DNA of 64,000 nt from Hofstenia miamia (taxonomy: Eukaryota; Xenacoelomorpha; Acoela). Shown piece by piece: positions 45,475-57,372 of this stretch (position 1 is its first letter; the number at the start of each line of letters is the position of its first letter). The notes beneath the pieces are model-generated. The model was not told the origin of the DNA. It was given only the letters and a program-made list of their open reading frames with translations, and ran no database searches. The position numbers and the translations under genes are program-made. Where the stretch lies: positions 62,001 to 126,000 of the forward strand of contig SCFE01000039.1 in NCBI GenBank assembly GCA_004352715.1, read 5' to 3'.

Positions 45475-47130
45475 ATTCGCATTTAACCGTTTCCAGATGA
45501 TTGAATAAAAAGATTTAATAACTTAATTTTCTTATCCACAAAACGCGAAAATTCTAGGGTTTATCGTTTTCAACAACGTTCAGTCTTTTTATTTAGGACA
45601 CATCAACCGTAAATTATTTGCACAGGATACTATCCATTTCTCTAGAAGAGGTTATTCAACACTAGCGTGCAAGATCAAAGAATTCTTTGATGAAACGCCA
45701 CAATCGAACACCCATTTTTCCACCTCATCAGCTTCATTGGCGTAATCAACCCGCTCAACGCGCACTACAACCCACTTTTTCGCCCTGTCATCTCCGCCGT
45801 CTAATTTCCTAACACTATATAATATATATATATAAAGGTATGGAGATCAAAATATATTTTCTAAAATGTACTGAAAATCATTAATGCTTAACAAATAAAT
45901 AGATTACAGGTTTGGAACAATGGAGTGACTTAACATAAGCCTATAGAACTTGTAAATTGAATTAATATTCCTATTCACTTATACATTTGAATCTATCATT
46001 GATTGGCTAAATTCTTAATCTGCTTTCTAACTATTTCCAAGGGGTTAGGGTTAAAAACCCTAAAAATTATGTTTTTCTTTTACAGTGAGGATTTTTTAGA
46101 ATATTTTGCAATTACTTAGAATTTTTTATTGCTTTTCTTATGTTTTTTATAGAAATACCTATTTCCCTAAATTTTTATGCTTTGATTTACTTTTGATTAT
46201 TTACCAAAGTGACTAAACCACAAATTGCGCATTATATCTTTGAGAATACAAACCGTTTTGTCGACATTTCAAAACAATATTCTCCAAGACAATTTGAAAA
46301 TTTGAGAAATCTGGTTTATGAATACATCCATGGAAGAGTGTACTGCCTTATGATAGAAAATTTCTTATAAAAATATTCCTCTGCTTGAAGTATGTGAAAA
46401 TATTACTTTGTTTCAATGGAAAATTCGATATTTGTAACTATTGTCAAATTCTTCAAATACCTAAAGTTCGGTCTAAAGGCCTTAGCAGCAACAACTAGGT
46501 TCAGCTATTTTGTTCTCTGTAAATAGATCACCTAAATTTTGTTCAGGCTCGATGTGACCAATTTAGAATTGGTAGTGCGGTAGGCGCAAAATATTATTTT
46601 CTTACCTTTTATTTTAATTAAAGTTGATTCTCTATTTCATAAATATTAATATATTTAACCGCATGATAAAGTTATGAGCTACTTTGTCCTATTTTCGAAA
46701 AATGTTTTCCAGGCTTACTAAGAAATTTGGAAATCTTTTGATATAGAGATACATCTATACGTAAATATGCTTTAACGTAATTATGAACGTTTTTACTAAA
46801 AATTATCCCTGTGCACTATGTACATGAAAGTATTGACTCTTTGTCAATGAAAATGTAGCTAAATATATTTCAATTCTCCCCTTAACTAATTTTCATTTAA
46901 GATCGGGCGCACACATCAGGGAAGTGCCACGCAACAAATTAATTGATTTTTCCTTACCAAAAGAAATTTAGCGGGAACTCGTACGGTTTGAAATTATTTA
47001 ACATCACAAAACAAAAGATCATTAAGAAACATTTATGAAAGCAAAAAAGAAAAAATAATTGGAATAGATGAAAATGATAATTATATAAAAAGAAGAAATG
47101 AAGATAATATATGGAAAAAACAGCTGAAGC
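45475..47130. other. Non-coding AT-rich stretch
   Basis: It holds a short (TA)n tract (about 45822-45835). Nothing else is recognised. Confidence 0.6.
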
Positions 47131-50006
47131 CATGCAATGCCAATCATCAAGATACTGAATCCTCCGTCCTGACACAAGCATTTAATGAACTTAATTTAAA
47201 TGAAATGCCTTGCTGCTGGCTCCCAAATCTCCCAACACTTACTGTTGAATACATTAAAGGATCAGATGTAATCGATGCATATAAAATAATAACAGCGTTT
47301 GGACCAAATCTTTTCAAGCTACCCACTGGAAATGCTGGCAAAGAATTTGTTAAAGAACTTGATCGTTTGCTTCGCCTTTTTGTAGATAATTGTGAAAGTG
47401 CAGCGACTGCTCTCTATGCCTTTTTCTTACTTCCACCTATTGTTCTACAAAAGGTATCAAACAGAAATAAGACACAAGAGAACTTAGAGCATCTTCGCAG
47501 ACGACTAAATGAATGGTTCAAAGGCAACATTAAGGACTTAATAATCGAAGCAAAGGCTATACAAGAGAGGCTAAAGTAATTGGTGCCTAATAAATTCAGC
47601 ACAGCCAAAAAATTTGCAAATTCAGTAACCAAGGCAAACTCAAAAGTGCAACATTATTACTTGAAAATGAAACTCAAAAAGTTCCTTTAACAGTTACTGA
47701 TGAAATTGTTCGAGCTTTAGAATCAAAACACCCAATGCCCAACTTTGAATAATGATGAAGCAATTGAAGGGGCACTCAAGTTTTTCCTAGTGCTATTTTT
47801 TCCGAGATAACAGGAGAAACCATTAAAAAATGTGCATTGCGATGCTCTGGAGTTGCAGGACCTATCGGGTTAGATAGTCTTGGAACTAAAAGAATTTTGA
47901 CATCTTTCGTTTTTCGCCCACATTCTGATAATTTATTCAATGCCTTGGCAATTTTGGCAAGGAGGCTTGCTGGTGAAAGTTTGGGCCCTACCCACTTATC
48001 TCTTTACACTGCTGGTCGCATGATTGCACTTGACAAGAATCCAGGTATACGACCTATTGGAATTGGTGAAATCTTTCGACACAACCACATATGCAGTTCT
48101 TCATATTCTAAAGCAATATATCATAGAATCTTGTGGTCCACTGCAGACAGCCGCAGGCCACTCAGCTTGTATCGAACCAGCTGTAGATGCAATGAAAGAT
48201 ATCTACGAAAGTGATAGCTGTGAAGCAATTTTATTTGTGGATGCAGACAATGCCTTTAACAGGTTAAATCAAAACCTTGCTCTACATAATGTCAAGTATT
48301 TGTGTCCACCACTTGCACGCTTTTTACAAAATGTCTACGGTAGCCCAGCCAGACTTTCAATTGGAGACAAAGTGATTTTTTCAAAGGAAAGTGCTACTCA
48401 CGGTGATGTCGCAGCAATGGCCATGTACAGCCTTGCAACACTGCCACTGGTATATGATAACAGAAGTTCATCAGTAAGGCGCATATTCTATGCTGATGAC
48501 GCCGCTGGTGGAGGCAATATTCAGGATGTCTTATCATGGTGGAAGATGCTTAAGAAACGAGGACCAAAACTTGGTTACTTTCCCAAGCCTTCTAAAACCG
48601 TTCTTCTTGTTAAGCCAGAACACCTGGACAAGGCTAACAAATATTTCGGCAAAGAAGGTATACTTTTCCACACTGAAGGAGCAAAATACCTAGGTGGCTT
48701 CGTGGGCACTGGCCTTTACTGTACTGAACAAATGAAATCTAAGGCAAAAAAATGGTCAAATTTAACCACTAAGGTCTCACAAATTGCGGACACTCAACCA
48801 CATGCGGTATATTCGTGTTTCTCGAAGAGAATCCAATTCAAATGGTCGTTTACACAAAGAGTTACACAGACTCAATCCGAAACTTTCAGGACTCTTGAGG
48901 ATAACATCAGACTAAAACTATTTCAAAAGTTTTTTGGGAAAGATATAGATTGTAATCTGACTCAATTTTTACAATTAACGACCAAATTTGGTGGCGTAGG
49001 TATTAATGATCCAGTCTCGACTTGTTGTGAAGAATATGATTTCTCTAGCAATGCACCGGAACCCTTGAAGATCTTAATTTTATCACAATCGCACAAAATA
49101 TTAAAGACTACTGCAGCTGATCAGAAGAGCCTCTTGAAAATTTGTTTAAAAGAAAAACATGATAAAATCGAATCTAAGTGTCAACAGATGTTAGAGAAAC
49201 TGAATACAGATCAGCAAAATGCTATTAAAACAATAAAACGCAAAGGTTGCTCTTCCTGGCTAACGGCCCTTCCAATAGAAGAAGAAGGTTTTCATCTCAA
49301 CAAAAGAGAATTTAGATATAACATTCGTTTGAGGCATGGTATTGAACCTGCCGATAGGCCTACAACTTGCGTATGCAGCAAAGGATTCTCTATTGCACAT
49401 TCACTCTCTTGTCCCACTGGTGGTTTTGTTGCAAGACCATATAGTGAAATGCGTGACATACTGTCCGAAGCATTATCCGAAGTGTGCATTGATGTTAAAA
49501 AAAGCACCTCATCTCACGAAAATAATAACGGAATCTCTGTCCTCTTCTTCTAATCTCACTGATGGAGTTAGGCTAGACATCTCTGCCGTTGGATTCTAGA
49601 GCTATGGCCAAAGCACATTCTTTGATGTAAGGGTATTCAACCCTTGTGCAACCCCAATGCTCGAAGAACTACAGCAGAAACTTTTAGGGCACATGAAACC
49701 GAGAAAATAAGGCAATACCAGCAGAGAGTGCTAGAAATCGAACATGCCTCATTCACACCATTGGTGTTCAGTGCATCAGGTGGCGCATCGTCACTCACCG
49801 ATTAATTTTTAAAACAACTTTGTGGTTTAATCTCAGAGAAAAGATATACTGATTATTCCACAACCTGCAATTGGATAAGGTGCAAACTCGGAATCTCCTT
49901 ACTACGAAGCATGATCCTCTTCATTCGTGGAGCTAGACGACACCATGTAGTTTCAAGGCTTGGAGTTGAACATCGTTTAGCTGGAGCAAGCCATTACCTG
50001 AAGTGA
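47131..50006 (+). pseudogene. Non-LTR retrotransposon with RT and probable restriction-like endonuclease, frameshifted
   Basis: Block 1 (to 47579) reads FGPNLFKLPTGNAGKEFVKE and HLRRRLNEWFKG, an N-terminal domain of unknown fold. Block 2 (47837 on) reads VAGPIGLDSLG and MIALDKNPGIRPIGIGEI, the RT finger motifs. Block 3 (48085-49553) has ILFVDADNAFNRLN (motif A), GDVAAMAMYSLATLP (a decayed motif B), YADDAAGG (catalytic, about 48489) and KYLGGFVGTG. It ends with CVCSKGFSIAHSLSC (49368-49412), a C-x-C...H...C knuckle. Then, in shifted frames, come DGVRLDISAVGF and TFFDVRVFNPC, resembling the split PD...D of the R2/NeSL-type nuclease, and a tail ending at 50006. At least four frameshifts make it inactive. 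Similar proteins occur in many marine invertebrates. The clade assignment is inference. Confidence 0.8.
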
Positions 50007-51640
50007 CACCAATCAGTTTGATTTGATCTAGATTTATGGTCTTTTTCTTTCTTTAAATTGATAAAAAGGATGTAATATCAGTTTGTTAGTTGTATTATAA
50101 AAGTATTCACTAATTTAAAACCGAATGATGAATAGATGAGACATCAAACCATCTTGGGAAAAAGCATGTGAATTTATTTATTTCATAATAAAAGTGAGCA
50201 ACCTTTTTGCTAATTTAATATTGTGATTGTTTTAAAATCTTTGTAATGTTGATTTTGTAAATCTCTACGTTTTGTTTTTGAATTTATTTGTAATAAAATA
50301 TTTCCATATTTTTCCTTATCTTTACGCATTTAATATATATTACCTAAAAGCACAACGTTAATTGCTATTGTTATTGCAGAAAATTTACCAAGAGCTGCTA
50401 AACCAATTTCCGGTCAAAATTTTCCTTGTGTATGCTCTCGGCCTAAGAAAGAAATTTAGAGTTTATGGGAGTAACAACTAGCTTCAAGTTTCTCGTTTTT
50501 TTAAGTGCGCTTTCCAAAGTTGTTCAGGAGTTCGGTGCGTAAATGTGAGGTCGTCGGTCTGCGAGTATCAATGCCGGAGAGTTAGGAGAACTAGGTACAT
50601 TCTATAACAACTTTTAATTTATTTTAAAAGACACTCTAAAATACATATTAAAAATCTAGTTAAGCTATGCGATTGTGGAGAACAAAATCAATTAAAGAAT
50701 TTTAATTCTTTCTATATATCATTGCAATAGATTTTAAGCATTCAATTGAATGATTCCATTTTTGTGCTAAAGCTAAATTTTAAGTTGAAATATAAAAGTA
50801 GATTTTCAGTCAGCAGCAAAAAAAGAAAAAAAAAATAGAGCAGATGCAAATTGGAAAAATGTTATTAAAATTGGTCGTAACTTATGGCTTGTAAATTTGT
50901 GTTTCCCAAATTTGTAATAATATTTTATGAAATGTTATTATTTCAATTGGTTTCTTATACTATACTTTTACATATATGCATCAAAAATAATAAAATATTT
51001 ATTAATGATATAACTCTTCAATTAGGAATTTGGATGTCAAGTTTTCATAAAATATAAAAAATTTTTTGTCAGACAATACATATTTTTTTAATTACACATT
51101 GTTGCAATAACATAGATGTAGTAATTTAGTTTTGCCATGTAAATGCTGCAATTTATAATAAAATGATGATTTTCAAATCTTAAATTTATTGCTAAAAAAC
51201 AAAAAATATTTTAAAGCAAAAGTAGATACCAATTTCAAGCAAGCAGTATACTTCAAATGGATAAAAAGAAGTACTTTAGACTTGCCCTGCCCATTTTTAG
51301 TACTTGTTAATTCTTAAATTTTAAATATAGAATTAATAGAATTTAATGCTTTGAAAATACTGCTAACAACAACCCATTATTTTTATCGAATGGATAGTGA
51401 ATCACCTCCTTTTTCAAAATTACCTCCACTCAAATATTTATTAGCGATTTTTTTAAAAAGAAGAAAATCTTAATGCTATTGGCTTAGACATTTTATTATT
51501 TTAAGTCAAAGAGTCAAAAACCAATAATGGTCATCTTAAATTTTGAGATTCTACTATGAGGCGTAAGATGGCCAATGGTAATTCTCATATTAAATTTCTG
51601 AAAGATTTTACTTCTAAATTTGAAATAAATTAAAACGAAA
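50007..51640. other. AT-rich stretch without recognised gene
   Basis: The sequence is A/T-rich throughout. A short open piece after an AG at about 50390 (KIYQELLNQFPVKIFLVYA) has no recognisable family and no clear donor. Confidence 0.55.
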
Positions 51641-52350
51641 TTATAAACCTTCTAGTACGAAAAATAAATTTCTATCTCACATATTCTCAAAAAAAATACA
51701 TGAATATGTTACTAATCAAAAGTTTCCTAAGAAACAGGCTCCTGGAGGAAAACGAATTGTACATTAGTACAACTTAGTGGTTTTAAATCATATATAAATG
51801 AATTAGTGCTACATATTCAGATGCACAAATTTTGCAATACGTCGATGATACATGTGTAGCTATCAGAAATATCAATGCAATTATTGTAACTAAAATATGG
51901 TGCTAACACTTATGCCAGGAAACGCCAGTAAAACTATTGATATATTCAATTCATTGGTATTGAGGCACTCAATGTATGTGTCTTCTGAAATGTCCAAAAC
52001 AATTAACAGGCAAAAATTTCTACCACGGCCATCACTCCCATTGCGTTACTTTCGATTATAAAAATTTTTGGACTAACTTCGAAATCACTTCGATTTTTAA
52101 TTAAAGAAAATGATATTGATTCTTTGAAAATAATATTTGGAATTACTAAGGCAATTCATTTACCAAATAATACATTGTGACAAAAAGTGCCAATTTTAAC
52201 ATTTTTGACAAGCTTAACAAAAAGAAAATCATTGCAATTTCTTACTAAAAATTGAAGAAAATTTAAAAGAAAATTAAATATTATTTTATCAAGATACAAA
52301 ACTAATAGAAAATATGTAAATGCACTTCAGACATATTTCTTTCAAAAATT
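51640..52350 (+). pseudogene. Reverse-transcriptase relic
   Basis: The plus strand has INELVLHI, then YSDAQILQYVDDTCVAIRNI (catalytic YVDD at 51838-51849). About 200 nt on, IIKIFGLTSKSLRF resembles the LGLTLDxxLxF motif after the RT palm of non-LTR elements. Frames shift between pieces and stops are frequent. Too decayed to place. Confidence 0.5.
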
Positions 52351-52462
52351 GTTAAAATTTGACATTAAAATTGCAATTTAGAAATTTTTCTCCAAAGCAA
52401 ATTTTCAAATTTTTTTGATTTCCTTCACAATTTTTATCGGTCAAAAACCGCCATAGTAATGC

Positions 52463-53349
52463 TTAAGGAAAAATACAAAATGACACCCCAATAGCATTTA
52501 ATTCCAATTTGCATAGAAAGATTGAAAATATTTTATTCACATTCCTCAGTGAAAGTAGTGTTTCAGTGGAATTCTGCTGACCTTCATATCCACGAATCTG
52601 TGAACAATGCTCTCTGTGACAAAGTTCAGATTTGCTGCATTGAAGAACATTATTTCGCATCCATTCAGTCTATATTCCTTAAAAACAATTTGTCTTCTTG
52701 GAGAGTCATGAATGCACCTGAGTAAGAGCAGTGTCCAAAAATACCAGAAAATTGTAACTGGGGAGCGATCCTCAGACGAAAAAACCCAGCAATGTTGAGT
52801 AAATTCGAGTCCAAATGGTAGGATTGAATCAGTAATCAACATGTAGTTGAACTTAGAGTTCTGCTCTGTGTTGCAGAATTCATATCCCAATGCAGATATG
52901 ATGCCACTATCTGATTTTATGTTAGTCTCTTTGCCTCAGATTTGCTTGGACAAAGTATATGTATTCTGGAGAATTACAACCGTTGTGAAAAGACTAAAAA
53001 TAAAGTTTGAAGTGCTAAGGGCAGAAACTAGAGATTGTACTTTAAAAGAAGAGCTAGAATCAGTTCAATGTTGGATTTCCAATGGAGTAATAGCAACAAA
53101 ATTAGTGGCGAATTGTTCCAAGGAAATCAACTTGACGAATCAAATATATTTGGCGAATAGTAAGATACTCGCGATCTTCTGATGTTGCAGTTGAAAGTTG
53201 TATTGCATTTGTTGCTTTCCTAAATGCTTTGGTTTGCTTATAGACAAGAACGGATGGATTTTTTTAATTTGATCTACTTTGAATGCGTGGATGACGATGA
53301 GCCGATTGAGAAAGTAAAAGGACAATGATATTATTCTGAACGAGAGCAT
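52463..53349. other. Unassigned coding-like stretch, probably a decayed transposon
   Basis: Overlapping open stretches occur on both strands (minus 52890-52546, 114 codons; plus 52847-53182, 111 codons). Base composition is less AT-rich than around it. No domain is recognised in either, and the pieces are joined by stops. Its position next to other retroelement debris favours a mobile-element origin. Confidence 0.25.
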
Positions 53350-53940
53350 GTTTTTAATGTTGACTAATTTACCAACATTTGTTTATTAGATCACCCAGTT
53401 CTATTGTATTCCTGCACAAATGCTCTATTGAGATAATTTTCACCCAATAACAGTCCAGTGTCAGTGTCTGGTTGTTCACATGATCGCACTGTTGATATGG
53501 ATATCTAAGTACCAAACAAAACAAGTTTGCAATTCAGATGTAAAAGATAAGTGTATGTCCACTGGTTAGTGCCTGTAGGGAACAACTGCCATAGATAGTT
53601 GCTCGCAAGTAAGTGAAAGAGAGAAATTCGACTTTGTTACCTTAACATTTTGATTGATGGGTCTGAATCACATGATATTTCTTCATAGTATGAAACTGAT
53701 AAATTTCGAATTTTAATCTAAAAAGATCAGAATAATAATTTATACTAATTAAATAATATATAGTATCAGTAATTTACGATGTTTCTAAATATTCATAGTG
53801 TACGAAGAAGCTGCTCAAAAATAAAATACAACAATATTTTATTATGCATAGTATAATCAAGAACAGATAACTTCTTTCTAGATAACATAAACTAAGTCAT
53901 CTAGCATTTAATCGACTCTCATGTCCACTTCGAAGAACGT

Positions 53941-54145
53941 ATAAGTGCTGCCCCTTACAGTCCCACATTCATCAGCCAAGCAAGTCCCTGATTTTAGGTA
54001 TGCATGTGATATTCTCGAAGAGATTTATCTTTAAATTTTAGTTTTTTTTATGATCTGGCAATGATTGGAAGTGCAGCCTCCTACAGTCCCACAGTCTTCC
54101 ACTAAATAATCCCTGAATTTACGTATGCATGTGTTATCCTTGAAG
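53941..54145 (-). repeat. Tandem pair of about 80-bp Cys-containing exon-like units
   Basis: Units 53941-54020 and 54067-54145 are imperfect copies sharing tacagtcccaca, tccctgattt/aattt and gtatgcatgtg. On the minus strand unit 2 encodes NTCIRKFRDYLVEDCGTVGG followed by CTSNHC. Unit 1 encodes NITCIPKIRDLLG and, after a shift, DECGTVRGSTYTFFEV. Each is preceded by an AG on the minus strand. They could be duplicated exons of a secreted Cys-rich protein, or a minisatellite-like repeat. Confidence 0.35.
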
Positions 54146-55805
54146 TGATATTTGGTTATTGGGACATTATTTTATGTCTTCCAAAGTGAATCTTGCTTAA
54201 TTTAACCTGTTAATTTCTTTGTAAACAATTGATCTTCACAAACTTTCATGTATAGCTATTGGCTTCTATAATATAGAGGATTACGTTATGCTTTTTTTCA
54301 TTATTGCAGTCAGACGTTCTTGTAGGCCTTATATTTAGTACTCAAATAAAGTTACTCCGTTGCTTATTTATAAAAAGCTAAGCCTAGAAATATAAAAATA
54401 ACAAGCTAAGCGGTAACTTTCTTAAAAATACATTCCAATAATATTGCAATATATTGATTTAGGTTGCAATAGTATCGTGATATTTATTGTAATATGTTTA
54501 TTGCAATATGATGCATTAGCAATATATCTCCAAAACAAAAGTCATGTAGTATGACTACATTAAATCATGGGACGAACAAAAGTCATGGGACTAATAATAT
54601 TTTAGTTGCGATATCTGTCTACCTTTCGTACAATTTAATATTTGTTTTCATTATATTCATTTTGGTAGACAAATATTAATAAATATGATAGATTTTCCTA
54701 AAATACAATTAGTTATAATATGGGGTCAAAAAAGACCCCAAACGGCTGTTAGCTAGTATTTTTTCTTCCGACTATTAACAGCTAAACTTCATAAATTTTG
54801 CTTCATTTTATACATTTTGTGGCAATTTGTTCCCAAATTCTATGATATAATTATTAAAAAAGTGTTTTCATTAGTCTTTTTTAACCATCATTTTTCTAAT
54901 TGATTTTGTTCTAAGGTGTTCTTTGTAACATTAATTAATATGGTTCTCTCTGATGAAATGTGGTTAGTAATTTATTTTTTAATAATCTAGTGAAAAATAT
55001 TGTCAGTTTTGAATTATTCTATATTATTAGTTTTACGAATTATCAAATCTCTTAGAAATTCTTCGTTAAGAACACGCATGTATTATATTACTATGCATAG
55101 AAATTGAATTACACAAATGTTATCTGTATTTGAACTAAAGTTAGTTTTAAAAGTTCATATGTTAATTTTCATTTATTTTAAATTGGATGATATTAGGTTG
55201 GAAGTCTGAAGTTTTGTCCAAGTCTAAATTTTAAAAATTGTATGCTTATCATTATGATATTAATAAATTTCTTTCGAAAGTTAACAGGTCAAGTCGGTCA
55301 ACGGGTAATTTACTTTATAACTTTGTCGGATCAACGTATCACCAGATCGGATTTTTCATTGTGTCTTATTTTGTGACCCGGTTGTATTCTGCATCTATAT
55401 CTTGTTTACATTTTTTGTGTATTTAAATTAATTTCTAATTGAAAGTCAAAAAAGAAATTTGTTAAAGAAAATAAAGGCAAGCTTGTATGTATTAGTAAAC
55501 TCATGCATATTTAAATAGCATATTATCTATATTTAAAACTTAAATATGTAAAAAAAACCATGATTGAAAACCTATAGTTTCAGTTGGTTCTAAATGACCA
55601 TAATTCACAATTGGGGCTTACTTCAGACATTTAACTTTTTCAAAAATTGATATTAGACAAAATTAATAAAATTGATTAATTGTAGAAATTTTCTTTCAAC
55701 ATGCTAATTTCTAAATTTTCATTGGATAATTTTCTAACCAATCAAGTTTAATTGCGATTTAAAATAATTTAATCTCTAAGAAAGGATGCACAGAACATTT
55801 AAAAA
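54146..55805. other. Upstream region of the GPCR
   Basis: AT-rich sequence with no recognised exon, transposon or clear core promoter. A promoter for the receptor probably lies here or at an unseen 5' non-coding exon. Confidence 0.4.
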
Positions 55806-57327
55806 ATGAACCTAACTGACTACAATCCAGCATTTTCTACAGATTATGAAAAAGCTTCGACTGCAATGAGAATCTACTGCAGCATCGTGTCTGTGATAGG
55901 CATTGTCGGTAACGTTTCAGTAATTAGAGCCTTCTTTTTTAATGAAGACATTAAGAAGTTAATGGGCCCCGCATCCTTGTTAATTGTATCTCTGGCTTGT
56001 CTTGATCTCTCAGCATGCCTAAACATGGTTCCAAGCTTAATTTTTTCTAAGATTTTTAAAAAACTCCACAATATCCCTGGAATTTGCCAGTTTATTTCGA
56101 GCACTTTCATTATGTGGTATGCAGGCGGAGGTAGTGCATGGCATATGGTCAGTATTGCATTCGATCGGTATCTAGCAATAACTAAGTCGGTTTGGCATCG
56201 GGCGAACTACTCAACATTTAAAGTCGCATTAATGTGCCTCACAGCTCACTTGATAGGTGTTGGTTTGTATTTTTATTTAGCTGTTTTTCATCACATAGTC
56301 GATGGTGTTTGCTACTATTCATTGAAGCTTCACAACCAATGGATCAAACCTCTAGCTTTGATAGAAGCAATCTTTATAATTATTCTTCCCACGATTCTTC
56401 TGCTTTTCTTCTACGGAAATATTTTTCTTGAGCTTTCTAAATCACAATCGTCCGTTGCGAAAAAAGGACAACAAAAAGTTGTGAAAACAATGTTAATCGT
56501 AAGTTCTTATAAATTTCCCAATATTATACTTAAAACCCCCGCTGAAATTACTTACAAGTAGTTCATGATCACGCAAATCATATGTACACGAAACAATTAT
56601 AGTACATAAAAAATATTTTCAAAAGTATTGTGTGATCAAAACATGTAAGTTTCTTAAATTTTTTCTAACCGAGTGTGTAAAGCAATGTGAAACACTTTTC
56701 TGCAATAATTTTATTTTGTCAAATAGAAAAATTTATCTTAAAGAAATTCTTCCTAATTCCAAGAAGGGAAACAATGATATTGTTTAGCTACATTGCAATA
56801 AATTGTATTTGGTAGTATCATTAAAATATCTTTTCCATAACTTATGATCCACGATTTACTCGAAAGAATTAAGGTTCTTAAACATAAGTGACGCTTAATA
56901 TAATATGCTTTCGCTAATATATCCCAAAACCTAAATATTGACAAGTACCCTTATAGTTCAAAATCTACATTCATAGCAATCATAAGAATTATGTTTTCTA
57001 GGTGACATTTATCTTAATTCAAAATGATTTGGTTATAGAAAGGGTAATAAACTGAAATTCCTAATGCGAAAGATGTTAGTTGCAATTTATACTTAGTTTA
57101 CCATAGTTTACAATAAGAGTATATTCACAACATAATCCATTCGAGGGCTAGGTTTTCTTGCTATTTTAAAGTTTTATTTTGTTGCACTCAAAACTTTCTG
57201 TTCCGAATGTAGAGTTTTATAATTTGGAAAAATATGAACCCTTGGAAAATCAAGCTTAGCTGTATAAGTTGTATTCATAATTTAATTATAATAATTATGA
57301 TTGAAAGCATTATAAATAATATAACGA

Positions 57328-57372
<45 letters not shown>

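Noticed and set aside
50390-50490. Possible exon after cag at about 50390
   Set aside because: The reading frame has no recognisable family, no donor, and no neighbouring exons.
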